The notes under the pieces are model-generated. The model did no database searches and was not told the DNA's origin. It saw only the letters and a program-made list of their open reading frames with translations. Below, one piece after another: positions 1 through 8,422 of a stretch of 64,000 nt of DNA (its first letter is position 1; each line of letters begins with the position of its first letter). Source of the stretch: Homoserinimonas sp044769865 (lineage in GTDB: Bacteria > Actinomycetota > Actinomycetes > Actinomycetales > Microbacteriaceae); NCBI RefSeq assembly GCF_044769865.1, contig NZ_JBIZWA010000001.1:930001-994000 (forward strand). Direction: 5' to 3'. Both the position numbers and the translations under genes were made by a program.

Positions 1-1194
1 GCCCTCACCCGCGCCCAAGCGACCACCTGGCGCAACGCCCTCTTCGTCATCTTTGCGCTCTGCGGGCTCGGCATGGCCAGCTGGATGGCTCGCACCCCCG
101 CGGTGAAGGATGCGCTGGGCGCCTCGACCGCCGACATGGGCATCCTGATCCTCTTCCTCGCGAGCGGGTCGATCGCTGGCCTGCTCGTGTCGAGCCACGC
201 GATCGCCACATTCGGCACCAAGCCCATCATGGCGTGGGCGCTCGGCTTGGGACCCCTCGGCGTCATCGTGGCCGGCTTCGGAGTCGCCCTCGGCACGGAC
301 GGCTTCTGGGTCGTCGCCGCCGGACTGTGCTTCTTCGGCGCGGCCCTCTCGATCGCAGATGTCGCCATGAACCTCAGTGGCGCCATCAACGAACGGATGC
401 TCGGGCGCACCGTCATGCCGATCTATCACGCCTTCTTCAGCGGCGGCACGATGCTCGGGGCGGGCGTCGGCGCACTGGGCGAGCTGCTGCGGGTGCCGAT
501 CCTGACGCAGGCCATTGTCGTCGCGGCGATCATCGTGATCGCGGGGGTCACGAGCGTGCGCTTCGTGCAGCACGAGAGCGTCGGGGACGACCCCGCCGAT
601 GCCGACGAGCCGAAGGGCACCTGGCGCGACCGACTGTCGATCTGGCGCGACCGCCGCACCCTCCTCATCGGCGTGATCGTGCTGGGCATGGCCCTCGCTG
701 AGGGTTCCGCGAACGACTGGCTCGCCCTCGCCATGGTGGAGGGGCACGGCGTCGACCGGGCATCCGGCGCGCTCATCTTCGGCGTCTTCGTGACCGCGAT
801 GACGGTCGGGCGCCTCGCGGGCGTGCGCCTGCTCGACCGTTTCGGACGCGTACCCGTGCTGCGTGGATCGGCGCTCCTCGCGATCGCGGGCCTGCTCATC
901 GTGATCTTCGTGCCCGTGCCGTGGATCGCGGTCGTGGGTGTCGTCATGTGGGGCCTCGGCTCGGCGCTCGGCTTCCCCACGGGAATGTCGGCGGCGGCGG
1001 ATGACCCGAGATCGGCCGCCGCGCGCGTGAGCGCCGTGGCGACGATCGGCTACCTCGCCTTCCTCGCCGGCCCGCTCGCGATCGGCTTCCTGGGCGAGCA
1101 GTTCGGGCTGCTCCGAGCGCTGTTGCTCGTGCTCGTGCTCGTCGTCGCGGCCGGGCTCGCCTCGCCCGCTGCGCGCGAGCCGCGCATCCGCTGA
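1..1194 (+). CDS. MFS transporter, 5'-truncated by window edge
   Basis: Membrane transporter of the major facilitator superfamily. The reading frame is open from the first base, so the true start lies upstream. The visible ~397 residues form roughly eleven hydrophobic segments split by a charged cytoplasmic loop (about residues 190-220), the usual 6+6 MFS layout. The second half opens with a segment followed by a GVFVTAMTVGRLAG stretch, typical of the motif-A-like region. Substrate cannot be told from sequence; the small-loop architecture resembles sugar or drug permeases. It ends with a TGA, 134 bp before nucS, and is probably a separate transcription unit. Confidence 0.85.
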   Translation, partial: ALTRAQATTWRNALFVIFALCGLGMASWMARTPAVKDALGASTADMGILILFLASGSIAGLLVSSHAIATFGTKPIMAWALGLGPLGVIVAGFGVALGTDGFWVVAAGLCFFGAALSIADVAMNLSGAINERMLGRTVMPIYHAFFSGGTMLGAGVGALGELLRVPILTQAIVVAAIIVIAGVTSVRFVQHESVGDDPADADEPKGTWRDRLSIWRDRRTLLIGVIVLGMALAEGSANDWLALAMVEGHGVDRASGALIFGVFVTAMTVGRLAGVRLLDRFGRVPVLRGSALLAIAGLLIVIFVPVPWIAVVGVVMWGLGSALGFPTGMSAAADDPRSAAARVSAVATIGYLAFLAGPLAIGFLGEQFGLLRALLLVLVLVVAAGLASPAAREPRIR

Positions 1195-1315
1195 CCTGCG
1201 CCGCGGCATCCGCACCCCGGCGATGCGGGACATCGGTGGCGATGCGCAGGCTCTACGCCGCACATCGCCCGCAAACCCGCACATCGTGGCGGCGCGTGGC
1301 ACGGCGAGCGCCGAC

Positions 1316-1321
1316 TACCCT
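1316..1321 (+). promoter_or_regulatory. -10 box of nucS (leaderless-type)
   Basis: TACCCT lies exactly 7 nt before the GTG that begins the NucS-like reading frame. This places the expected transcription start at or next to the start codon. No Shine-Dalgarno sequence precedes the GTG, which fits a leaderless mRNA. Confidence 0.45.
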
Positions 1322-1328
1322 CGATGGG

Positions 1329-2024
1329 GTGCGCCTCGTCATTGCCAAGTGCTCGGTCGACTATGCCGGTCGACTCAGCGCCCACCTCCCCCTCGCCACC
1401 CGCCTGCTGCTGCTCAAGGCTGACGGCAGTGTGCTCGTGCACTCTGATTCGCTGAGCTACAAGCCGCTCAACTGGATGAGCCCGCCCTGCGCGCTCGCGA
1501 CCATGGAACCGGAGCCCGAACAGGCGGATGCCGGCGTCACCGAGATCTGGCGGGTCACGCAGGCGAAGACGGCCGACCTGCTCGTCATCTCGATCCACGA
1601 GATCCTGCACGACAGCAAGCACGAACTCGGCGTGGACCCGGGCCTGCAGAAGGACGGCGTCGAGGCGCACCTGCAGAAGCTCCTTGCCGAGCAGATTGAA
1701 ACCCTCGGAGACGGTTACCGGCTCGTGCGCCGCGAGTACATGACGGCGATCGGGCCCGTTGACATCCTGGCGACGGATGCTTCTGGCGCGAGTGTCGCGG
1801 TCGAGATCAAGCGTCGCGGCGACATCGACGGGGTCGAGCAACTCACTCGTTACCTTGAGCTCATGAACCGCGACCCACTCCTCGCGCCGGTCGCCGGTGT
1901 CTTTGCCGCCCAGGAGATCAAGCCGCAGGCGCGCACGCTGGCGGAGGACCGTGGCATCCGCTGTGTCGTGCTCGACTACGACGCCATGCGCGGCATGGAC
2001 GACAGCCACCTGCGCCTCTTCTGA
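1329..2024 (+). CDS. nucS: NucS/EndoMS mismatch-specific endonuclease
   Basis: Cuts both strands at DNA mismatches in the non-canonical mismatch repair pathway that replaces MutS/MutL in most actinobacteria and some archaea. The 231-residue product has the family's usual length. It starts MRLVIAKCSVDYAGRL, and the C-terminal RecB-like nuclease core shows the acidic and lysine residues around GPVDILATD and VEIKRRGDIDGV. I chose the GTG start because it matches the conserved family N-terminus; an ATG at 1236 in the same frame would add 31 unlike residues. The HAD phosphatase follows after 15 bp, so the two may be co-transcribed. The family is known to be stimulated by the beta clamp (DnaN), also encoded in this window. 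Confidence 0.93.
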   Translation: MRLVIAKCSVDYAGRLSAHLPLATRLLLLKADGSVLVHSDSLSYKPLNWMSPPCALATMEPEPEQADAGVTEIWRVTQAKTADLLVISIHEILHDSKHELGVDPGLQKDGVEAHLQKLLAEQIETLGDGYRLVRREYMTAIGPVDILATDASGASVAVEIKRRGDIDGVEQLTRYLELMNRDPLLAPVAGVFAAQEIKPQARTLAEDRGIRCVVLDYDAMRGMDDSHLRLF

Positions 2025-2039
2025 GCGTACGTTTGAGGA

Positions 2040-2699
2040 ATGACGCAACAGCCCTGGACGTGCATCCTCTTCGACCTTGACGGCACGGTCTCCGACTCGG
2101 CGCCGGGTATCACCGCTTCGCTCGGCTACATGTTCGAGAAGATGGGGCGCGAGGTGCCCGGCCCTGAGGAGCTGCTCGCGTGGGTGGGCCCGCCGATCCT
2201 GGAGTCGTTCCGGGTGCGGGCCGGCATGGATGAGACGGAGTCCGCGCAGGCCCTCGCCATCTATCGTCAGCACTATCTGGAGAAGAACGCGCACGGCAGC
2301 CCGATCTTCGAGGGTGTGCCGAAGGTGCTGCGTGCCATCCACAAGGCGGGCATCCCGCTCGCGCTGGCGACCTCGAAGCCCGAGTTCCCGGCATCCGTGA
2401 TCCTCGACAACGGCAACCTCACGCAGTACTTCCGCGTCATTGCCGGCTCATCGATCGACGAGATCCGCAGCGCCAAGAAAGATGTCATCGAGGATGCGAT
2501 GCGTCGCTTCCGGATGATCGGGGTCGACACAACTCGCCCCGTCATGGTCGGCGACCGCAAGCACGATGTCGAAGGTGCGGCAGACCACGGCATTCCCGCG
2601 ATCTTCGTCGAGTGGGGTTACGGTCCGCAGGAGGAGCAGGAAGGCGCGATCGACGTCGTCTCAAAGCCCGCGGACCTGCACGGCCTGCTGCTGCCCTGA
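2040..2699 (+). CDS. HAD-family hydrolase, phosphoglycolate phosphatase-like
   Basis: Cytosolic haloacid dehalogenase-type phosphatase of 219 residues. Motif I is FDLDGTVSD near residue 11, with the nucleophile and acid/base aspartates. Motif II Ser/Thr falls in ALATSKPE. The Mg-binding motif IV is GDRKHDVEGA. A helical cap sits between motifs I and II, as in the Gph/PGMB subfamily. The exact substrate (2-phosphoglycolate, a sugar phosphate or a nucleotide) cannot be set from sequence. The ATG is preceded by GAGG. The gene follows nucS by 15 bp and is convergent with the flavoprotein gene. Confidence 0.85.
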   Translation: MTQQPWTCILFDLDGTVSDSAPGITASLGYMFEKMGREVPGPEELLAWVGPPILESFRVRAGMDETESAQALAIYRQHYLEKNAHGSPIFEGVPKVLRAIHKAGIPLALATSKPEFPASVILDNGNLTQYFRVIAGSSIDEIRSAKKDVIEDAMRRFRMIGVDTTRPVMVGDRKHDVEGAADHGIPAIFVEWGYGPQEEQEGAIDVVSKPADLHGLLLP

Positions 2700-2705
2700 G
2701 TCGGG

Positions 2706-3752
2706 TCAGCGGGCGAGTCGCTCCATGACGGCGCCGAAGACGCGCGGAGCCCTGACCGCCGTCGGCACGATGCCAGAGCGGAGACCGGAGCTGCCGAGGC
2801 CGACGAGGCTGGCCGTGATGATGTTGACCGGCCGCGTCACCCGGTGCCACTCGCGCTCGTAATCGCTCGGACGGCCGCGGCGGATCGCCGCGATCGCCGC
2901 CTTCGCCTGTGCGAAGCCGACCCTCAGGCCCTCGGTCGTGAGCGCGTCGACATACCCGGATGCGTCGCCCGCGAGCAGCACGCGGCCGGCGGTGCGTGCC
3001 GTCGTGCGCTGGGGGAAGGGCCCGGCCCCACGCGGCTCGGTCACGGCCTCGGCACCCAGCAACTGCTCGCCGAGCGTGGGGGTCGCGCGCATGGCGGCGT
3101 TGTACCCGATGCCGCGCGGGCCCAACACCGTCACATCGACGAGGTCGGGGCTCACGGGCACGACCGTGACCTCCGCGTCCGGTCCGTAGTGCACCTCGAT
3201 GAGGTCACTCCACGGTTCCACGCGGAAGTGTCGACGCACGCCGAAGCGCTCAACACGGCGGCGTGAGGTGTCGCTGAGACCGGCAAGCCGGGCCGTCGCC
3301 GAGCGGAGGCCGTCGCATCCGATGAGCCATTTGGCGCGGATGGTCTCGCCGAGATCGGTGAATGCGGTGACGGCGAAGTCGTCCTGGGTCAGGCCCTGGA
3401 GCCTGCCATAGCCACGAACGATGCCGAGTTCCTCGGCACGATTCGTGAGGAGTGCGTGCAGCACGGTGCGTCGCAGGCCGACCGCGACCCCGCGTTCGAA
3501 CGTGTGCTCAACGCGCCAGGGGTCGTCATCGAGCCCGCCGTGGAAGGCGATCCCGCGGAGCGGCTGGCCCTGCGGTTCGACGCCGAGGCGCTGCAGCATG
3601 GGCAGCGCGCCGGGCAGCAGGCTCTCACCGCAGGCCTTGTCGATGACGCCGATCCGGGGCTCGATGATCGACACCGACATCCCCTCAAGGCGAGCCTCGA
3701 TCGCCGCGGCCAGGCCCACCGGCCCGCCGCCCACCACAAGGAGTTCGCTCAT
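2706..3752 (-). CDS. FAD-dependent oxidoreductase (geranylgeranyl reductase/monooxygenase-like)
   Basis: Flavoprotein of 348 residues. The N-terminal Rossmann motif is VVGGGPVGLAAA. A DG motif (GCDGLRSATARL) and a second FAD motif (LLAGDASGYVDALTTEGL) follow, the layout of the p-hydroxybenzoate hydroxylase/geranylgeranyl reductase superfamily. The last motif with its TEGL ending is more like reductases and halogenase-type enzymes than aromatic hydroxylases. Start chosen at the ATG directly before the Rossmann strand; the frame runs 24 codons further upstream without conserved features. Substrate unknown. No pathway neighbours: a phosphatase gene lies downstream on the other strand and nhaA is divergent. 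Confidence 0.8.
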   Translation of the reverse strand: MSELLVVGGGPVGLAAAIEARLEGMSVSIIEPRIGVIDKACGESLLPGALPMLQRLGVEPQGQPLRGIAFHGGLDDDPWRVEHTFERGVAVGLRRTVLHALLTNRAEELGIVRGYGRLQGLTQDDFAVTAFTDLGETIRAKWLIGCDGLRSATARLAGLSDTSRRRVERFGVRRHFRVEPWSDLIEVHYGPDAEVTVVPVSPDLVDVTVLGPRGIGYNAAMRATPTLGEQLLGAEAVTEPRGAGPFPQRTTARTAGRVLLAGDASGYVDALTTEGLRVGFAQAKAAIAAIRRGRPSDYEREWHRVTRPVNIITASLVGLGSSGLRSGIVPTAVRAPRVFGAVMERLAR

Positions 3753-3883
3753 CAGGCCACCGTCAATCCGCGCCCGGTAGGGGCTCGCAGGGCGGTGGTG
3801 TGGAACATGGGCAGACCGTAGCACGGGGTTCAGGAACGGGTACGTGTGAGTTTGCCGACCGGTATCGACCCGTGACGGGCGCG

Positions 3884-3889
3884 TAGACT
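3884..3889 (+). promoter_or_regulatory. -10 box of nhaA transcript
   Basis: TAGACT is a good actinobacterial -10 hexamer. Transcription would start at about 3895, right at the 5' edge of the folded leader described next. No clear -35 is visible at the usual spacing. Confidence 0.4.
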
Positions 3890-3890
3890 C

Positions 3891-3953
3891 GGTGCTGGTG
3901 AGTCGGGAAGTCTGGTCGACGCGTCCCTCACCAACCCTGCATACAGGAGAGCC
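3891..3953 (+). ncRNA. Structured nhaA leader, candidate nhaA-I (Li+) riboswitch
   Basis: The leader between the -10 box and the nhaA ATG contains a closing stem GGTGAG (3897-3902) with CTCACC (3927-3932). Nested inside is GTCG (3902-3905) with CGAC (3917-3920), enclosing GGGAAGTCTGGT. A GGAGAG ribosome-binding site follows at 3945-3950, close enough to be masked by an alternative fold. The nhaA-I motif RNAs, reported as Li+ riboswitches, sit directly upstream of nhaA in actinobacteria and other phyla. The position and the GUCGGGAAG...UGGUCGAC core fit my recollection of that class. I could not align it to the covariance model. Confidence 0.5.
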
Positions 3954-5273
3954 ATGTCAGAAGGCCAGAACCGCACCCTCTTCGGCTTCGGTCGCTACAG
4001 CGAAGCCGTCCGCGTCACCGAGATCCTCCGCAAGGAGACCGTGGGCGGTGCGATTCTCGTGGCGGCGGCGATCGTCGCGATCGTGTGGGCGAATTCGCCA
4101 TGGGCGGATGCCTACTTCGCGCTCCGTGACTTCAAGATCGGTTACGAACCGTGGCACCTCGAGCTGAGCATCGGGCACTGGGCCTCCGACGGGCTGCTCG
4201 CGATCTTCTTCTTCCTCGTCGGCCTCGAGCTCAAGCGGGAGTTCGTCGCGGGCGACCTCCGCAAGCCCGTCACGGCGCTCGTGCCGGTCGCGGCAGCCGT
4301 CGGCGGCGTCGTCGTGCCCGCCCTCATCTTCGTTGCGATCAACTGGGGCAACCCGCTGGCCATGCGCGGCTGGGCCACCCCGACGGCGACCGATATCGCC
4401 TTCGCCGTCGCCGTACTCGCGATCATCGGCTCGGGTCTCCCGACCGCGCTCCGCATCTTCCTCCTCACCCTCGCGGTCGTGGATGACCTCATCGCGATCG
4501 TCATCATCGCCGTCTTCTACACGACCGAGATCCAGTTCACTCCCCTCCTGATCGCCCTCGTGCCGCTCGCGATCTACGCGTTCCTGGCGCAGCGCTACCG
4601 CCACATCTTCGGGCGTCACCGTGCGAGCGCGTGGATCATCCTGCTCCCCATCGGGATGGTCGTCTGGGCGCTCGTGCACGCTTCGGGCATCCACGCGACA
4701 ATCGCGGGCGTCGTGCTCGGCTTCATGATTCCCGTGCTGCGCAAGGACACGAGCGACGATGGGCCCGGCCTCGCGGAGATCCTCGAACACAGGGTGCGGC
4801 CCCTTTCGGCCGGCGTCGCGGTGCCGATCTTCGCCTTCTTCGCGGCCGGCGTCGCGATCGGTGGCTGGGAGGGCTTCACCAACTCGCTCGGCGACACCAT
4901 CACGCTCGGCATCATCGCGGGCCTCGTGATCGGCAAGCCCATCGGCATCCTGGGCACCACCTGGCTGCTCTCCCGCCTCCGTCGCGTCAATCTCGACCCG
5001 ACCCTGCGCTGGGTCGACCTCTTCGGCGTCTCGCTGCTCGCCGGCATCGGGTTCACGGTCTCCCTGCTCGTCGCCGAACTGAGCTTCGGCGCTGGCGAGC
5101 TCAACGACCATGCCAAGGTCGGCATCCTGTGCGCCTCCGTGCTGGCGGCCCTCCTCGGCGCCGTCGTGCTCCGCTCGCGAAGCCGGCACTACAAGCGGCT
5201 CGCCGCCATGGAGCAGGTCGACGAGGACGCCGACGGCATCCCGGATGTCTACCAGCAGCGCGGCGACAACTGA
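3954..5273 (+). CDS. nhaA: NhaA-type Na+/H+ antiporter
   Basis: Inner-membrane antiporter that exports Na+ or Li+ in exchange for protons. The 439-residue product has about eleven to twelve membrane segments. The family's ion-binding aspartates are present: TATDIAF (D147) and the pair in AVVDDLIAI (D177/D178), corresponding to D133 and D163/D164 of the E. coli protein. A charged, hydrophilic C-terminal tail of about 30 residues ends in DEDADGIPDVYQQRGDN. The ATG follows GGAGAGCC. Expression is probably set by the structured leader upstream. A 14-bp inverted repeat behind the gene may terminate transcription. Confidence 0.95.
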   Translation: MSEGQNRTLFGFGRYSEAVRVTEILRKETVGGAILVAAAIVAIVWANSPWADAYFALRDFKIGYEPWHLELSIGHWASDGLLAIFFFLVGLELKREFVAGDLRKPVTALVPVAAAVGGVVVPALIFVAINWGNPLAMRGWATPTATDIAFAVAVLAIIGSGLPTALRIFLLTLAVVDDLIAIVIIAVFYTTEIQFTPLLIALVPLAIYAFLAQRYRHIFGRHRASAWIILLPIGMVVWALVHASGIHATIAGVVLGFMIPVLRKDTSDDGPGLAEILEHRVRPLSAGVAVPIFAFFAAGVAIGGWEGFTNSLGDTITLGIIAGLVIGKPIGILGTTWLLSRLRRVNLDPTLRWVDLFGVSLLAGIGFTVSLLVAELSFGAGELNDHAKVGILCASVLAALLGAVVLRSRSRHYKRLAAMEQVDEDADGIPDVYQQRGDN

Positions 5274-5280
5274 CCTTTCA

Positions 5281-5334
5281 TAACTCAGGAGTCTCGGTCC
5301 GTGCCGGTCGGCCCGATTCCAGACTCCTGAGTTA
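5281..5334. terminator. 14-bp perfect inverted repeat between nhaA and aroQ
   Basis: TAACTCAGGAGTCT (5281-5294) is the exact reverse complement of AGACTCCTGAGTTA (5321-5334), with a 26-nt loop. The two flanking genes converge, so a bidirectional terminator is likely. A third copy of the arm core, CTCCTGAGTT, stands at 5345-5354. There is no T-tract. Confidence 0.5.
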
Positions 5335-5369
5335 GGAGGGCAGCCTCCTGAGTTGGGAAAGCAGCACGG

Positions 5370-5819
5370 TCAGCGGGCGCGACGTGCGAGGTACTGCAGC
5401 GCGAACTCGTAGCCGAGGGTGCCGGCGCCCGCGATGACGGCGGATGCAACATCCGACAGGTAGGAGTGGTGGCGGAACTCCTCACGCGCGTGCACATTCG
5501 TGATGTGAACCTCGACCGTCGGCACCTCCGAGGCGACCACGGCGTCGCGGATCGCAATCGAGGTGTGCGTGTAGGCGCCCGCGTTGAGCACGATCCCGGC
5601 CGCGCGTCCCCTCGCCGAGTGGATCGCGTCGATGATCGCGCCCTCGTGGTTGTGCTGCAGGAACTCGACCTGCACACCCTCGCCTTCGGCTGCTCGGGTG
5701 ACCCGGGCTGCGACATCCGCCAGCGTCTCGCGCCCGTACTTCTCGGGCTCGCGCGTGCCAAGCAGGTTCAGGTTCGGCCCGTTGATGACAAGGATGAGCG
5801 GCAGATCGGTGTGCGACAT
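5370..5819 (-). CDS. aroQ: 3-dehydroquinate dehydratase, type II
   Basis: Third step of the shikimate pathway: trans-dehydration of 3-dehydroquinate. The 149-residue length is typical of the dodecameric type II enzyme. Conserved elements include INGPNLNLLGTREPEKYG with the catalytic Tyr, LNAGAYTHTS for substrate binding, and the active-site His in VEVHITNVHAREEFR. Start set at the ATG before SHTDLPLIL; 16 upstream in-frame codons lack family similarity. No other aro gene is adjacent. The ThrE-type exporter gene is divergent. Confidence 0.95.
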   Translation of the reverse strand: MSHTDLPLILVINGPNLNLLGTREPEKYGRETLADVAARVTRAAEGEGVQVEFLQHNHEGAIIDAIHSARGRAAGIVLNAGAYTHTSIAIRDAVVASEVPTVEVHITNVHAREEFRHHSYLSDVASAVIAGAGTLGYEFALQYLARRAR

Positions 5820-5897
5820 GCGCCCATTCTCGCAGCGTTCGCCCCACCGCGCCCGCTTGGCTCGCATTCAAGGCCACAGCGGATGCCCGGCCGCGCC

Positions 5898-5903
5898 TAG
5901 TGT
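5898..5903 (+). promoter_or_regulatory. -10 box of the ThrE-type exporter gene (leaderless-type)
   Basis: TAGTGT lies exactly 7 nt before the ATG at 5911, so transcription should begin at the start codon. No ribosome-binding site is seen. Confidence 0.5.
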
Positions 5904-5910
5904 GGAAACG

Positions 5911-7350
5911 ATGACTCCCGGCGACCACCCCGAAGGCCAGCAGCAGCCAGCGCGATCACTGCTGCACAGGGTGACGGACCTCGTGCGCGGTTCGGGCACC
6001 CCCACGCAGATCATCTCGATCGTCAATCCGAGCACGGGCGTGCCCGAACGCCAGGAGCGGGCGGTCATCGACTTCTGCCTGCGCGCGGGCGAGGCGATGC
6101 TCGCGATCGGGGCGTCGGCAGCGGATGTCGTCGCGATGCTCGTGCGCATCAGCGAGAGCTACGGCATCCACGGCATGCATGTCGATATCGCGTTCACCTC
6201 GATCACGGTGTCGGTGCACCGCGGCATGGATGACGAACCCACGTCGGTCATGCGCGTCGTGCGGGTGCGCACGACCGATTACACACGACTGCAGAAGGTC
6301 TACCGGCTGATCTACGAGATCACCGAGACAGAGAAACCCCTCGATGTCGAGGTCGCCCGCGCGCGGCTCGTCGCAATCCTCCACGCCCCCCACCCCTACC
6401 GGCGCTGGGTCATGACGGCGGGGCAGGCGATCCTCGCGGGCGGCGTCGTCGTGATGTTCAACGTGAGCTTCGTGCTGATCCTCGTGGCTGCGGCATCCGC
6501 CGTCGTATCGAGTTGGCTCGCGAGGCGGCTCTCGAAGTGGGCGGTGCCGGCGTTCTTCTCGCAGATGGCGGTCGCCGCCTTCACGACCTGGATCGCCGTG
6601 CTGTTCTTCTGGTTGCGCGAGATGGGCATCGAACTGCCGGGCGCGAACAGCCCGACGGTCATCGTCATCTCCGGCATCATCATGCTGCTCTCGGGCATCG
6701 GCCTGACCTCCGCCGCGCGTGACGCGATTGACGGGTACTACGTGACGGCGTCAGCCCGCGGGCTCGAGGTCGTCATGATGACGCTCGGCCTCGCGGTCGG
6801 CATCTCACTGACGCTGGGTCTGGCACTGCGTATGGGCGTTCCCGTCTCGGTCGCGACCTCGCTCGGCCCCGTGATCGAACCGGTTCCGGGCATCATCGGC
6901 GCCTCACTCATCGGCGTCGGCTTCGCGCTGACCTCATACGTGCGACTGCTCTATGTGCCGCTCATGGCGGCGGCGGCCGGAATCGTGTTCGCCGTGTACG
7001 CAGTGCTCGCGCCGAACCTCCCCCAGCCGGGAATCGCACCGGCCTTCGCGGGCGTCGTCGCGGGCATCATCGGCTACCTCATCTATCGCTGGGTCAAGAT
7101 CCCGGAGTCGGCCATCACGATGGCGGGCATCATCGGGCTCATCCCTGGGCTCGCCCTCTACCGCGCCCTGTACTCCTTCATGGAGAGCGAGTTCGGCGTC
7201 ACCGCGTCGCTGCCCGAACTCGTCATCGCGCTCTCGACCGGCGTTGGGCTGGCGGCCGGCACGACAATCGGCGGGTTCATGACCCGCAGCGCCTTCGGCC
7301 TCGACCGCGCGGCACGACTCGCTCTGCGCCGCTCGCGCGTCGTGCGCTGA
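5911..7350 (+). CDS. ThrE-family threonine/serine exporter
   Basis: Inner-membrane exporter of the threonine/serine exporter (ThrE) family, 479 residues. The N-terminal part (about 40-190) is the soluble ThrE domain. It is followed by about ten membrane segments that cover the ThrE and ThrE_2/ThrB halves in one polypeptide, as in Corynebacterium ThrE; many other bacteria split these halves over two genes. ATG start chosen because it follows a -10 box by 7 nt and the longer frame has no family similarity. Export of Thr or Ser is inferred from the family only. Confidence 0.88.
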   Translation: MTPGDHPEGQQQPARSLLHRVTDLVRGSGTPTQIISIVNPSTGVPERQERAVIDFCLRAGEAMLAIGASAADVVAMLVRISESYGIHGMHVDIAFTSITVSVHRGMDDEPTSVMRVVRVRTTDYTRLQKVYRLIYEITETEKPLDVEVARARLVAILHAPHPYRRWVMTAGQAILAGGVVVMFNVSFVLILVAAASAVVSSWLARRLSKWAVPAFFSQMAVAAFTTWIAVLFFWLREMGIELPGANSPTVIVISGIIMLLSGIGLTSAARDAIDGYYVTASARGLEVVMMTLGLAVGISLTLGLALRMGVPVSVATSLGPVIEPVPGIIGASLIGVGFALTSYVRLLYVPLMAAAAGIVFAVYAVLAPNLPQPGIAPAFAGVVAGIIGYLIYRWVKIPESAITMAGIIGLIPGLALYRALYSFMESEFGVTASLPELVIALSTGVGLAAGTTIGGFMTRSAFGLDRAARLALRRSRVVR

Positions 7351-7372
7351 TCGAAGATCTCCCTAGACGAGA

Positions 7373-7414
7373 ACAACCCCTGACCGCAGTGCTTGGCACT
7401 CGATCAGGGGTTGT
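7373..7414. terminator. Inverted repeat between exporter gene and tRNA-Leu
   Basis: ACAACCCCTGA (7373-7383) pairs perfectly with TCAGGGGTTGT (7404-7414). A smaller AGTGC-TTG-GCACT hairpin sits in the loop. It lies between two convergent units, so it probably terminates both. Confidence 0.6.
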
Positions 7415-7423
7415 CATGTTCCG

Positions 7424-7506
7424 TGCGCGAGGGGGGACTTGAACCCCCACGCCCTTGCGGGCACTGGCACCTGAAGCCAGCGCGTCTACCATTCCGCCAC
7501 TCGCGC
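7424..7506 (-). tRNA. tRNA-Leu (anticodon CAG)
   Basis: Read on the minus strand: acceptor stem GCGCGAG/CTCGCGC, anticodon stem CTGGC/GCCAG around loop TTCAGGT (anticodon CAG), a long class II variable arm, and a T arm with GGTTCAAGTC. The 3' CCA is not encoded (A is followed by CGG), so the CCA-adding enzyme in this window is needed to mature it. Confidence 0.95.
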
Positions 7507-7690
7507 AGACTCAGCGAGATTACCACAGCGCGGGAGGCCTTCCCTGCGCGCTGCGGTCGTCACTCTCCGGTGTGACGAGGTCATCCCGTGGGGTGAGATC
7601 GCGTCCCGTTCCCGCGCTCATCAGGGCAATGCGGCTAACATCGTGTGTGCCATGGCGGCGCGATAGGCCGACAGCACGTGAGGGAAACCA

Positions 7691-8422
7691 TTGGGACTTC
7701 TGGACAGCTTCGAGCGGGGGCTTGAGCGGGCCGTCAACGGCGCGTTCGCCAAGACCTTCAAGAGCGGTGTGCAGCCAGTCGACATCACGAGCGCGCTCAA
7801 GCGGGAACTCGACACGAATGCTGTCGTGGTCGCTCGCGACCGCATCCTGGTTCCCAACCGCTTCGTCGTGCGCCTCTCCGAGCCCGACCACGAGCGCATG
7901 TCGTCGATCGGTCCGACGCTGATCGACGAGCTGACCTCGCTCGTGCAGCAGCACGCCGCGCGCCAGGCATACCAGTTCGCTGGCGGCGTCTCGATTCGCC
8001 TCCAGGCCGACGCCGAGCTCAGCGAGGGAATCATCCGTATCGACTCGGAGAACGTCAGGGGCGAGGTCGCCTGGGTTCCCGTGCTCGACATCAATGGCAG
8101 GCGTCACGCCATCACGAAGGCTCGCACCGTGATCGGTCGCGGCAGCGACGCCGACATCACGGTCGATGACAGCAGCATCTCCCGCAAGCACGTCGAGATC
8201 CTGTGGGATGGCAAGCGCGGCCAGGTCAACGATCTCGGTTCCACGAACGGCTCAGAACTCAACGGCAAGCGCGTCTCGAAGGCGCCACTACCGACCGACT
8301 CAGTGATTTCCATTGGCAGAACCCGTATCGTTTTCCGAGTGCTCGCCCAGTCTGCAACGCCCGATGGCGCTTCGGATGCCCGGGGCGGGCCTTACGGCGA
8401 CGAGCGACGGGGCGAGCGGTAG
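7691..8422 (+). CDS. fhaA: FhaA: DUF3662 and FHA domain protein
   Basis: Phosphothreonine-binding adaptor of the cell-wall signalling operon. The 243-residue product has an N-terminal DUF3662/FhaA_N domain (GLLDSFERGLERAVNGAF onward, about 1-115). A C-terminal FHA domain (about 145-225) shows the GR-S-H-N signature in VIGRGSD, SISRKHVEI and DLGSTNGSELNG. In mycobacteria the FhaA FHA domain binds phosphorylated MviN (MurJ); a murJ gene lies in this window at 42 kb. The TTG start is supported by GAGGG six bases upstream. It is the first gene of a run of seven with near-zero gaps that ends at pknB. Confidence 0.93.
   Translation: MGLLDSFERGLERAVNGAFAKTFKSGVQPVDITSALKRELDTNAVVVARDRILVPNRFVVRLSEPDHERMSSIGPTLIDELTSLVQQHAARQAYQFAGGVSIRLQADAELSEGIIRIDSENVRGEVAWVPVLDINGRRHAITKARTVIGRGSDADITVDDSSISRKHVEILWDGKRGQVNDLGSTNGSELNGKRVSKAPLPTDSVISIGRTRIVFRVLAQSATPDGASDARGGPYGDERRGER

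Noticed and set aside
1195..1315. Repeats of CGCACATCG and GCGATGCG before nucS looking like a CRISPR or iteron array
   Set aside because: Only two to three imperfect copies with irregular spacing; most likely an imperfect hairpin behind the MFS gene.
1236..1328. ATG upstream of nucS adding 31 residues
   Set aside because: The added residues do not match the NucS family and a -10 box lies within them; the GTG at 1329 fits both.
3957..5189. 410-codon open frame opposite nhaA
   Set aside because: Very rich in Asp, Glu, Arg and Gly with no domain; artefact of nhaA's third-position GC.
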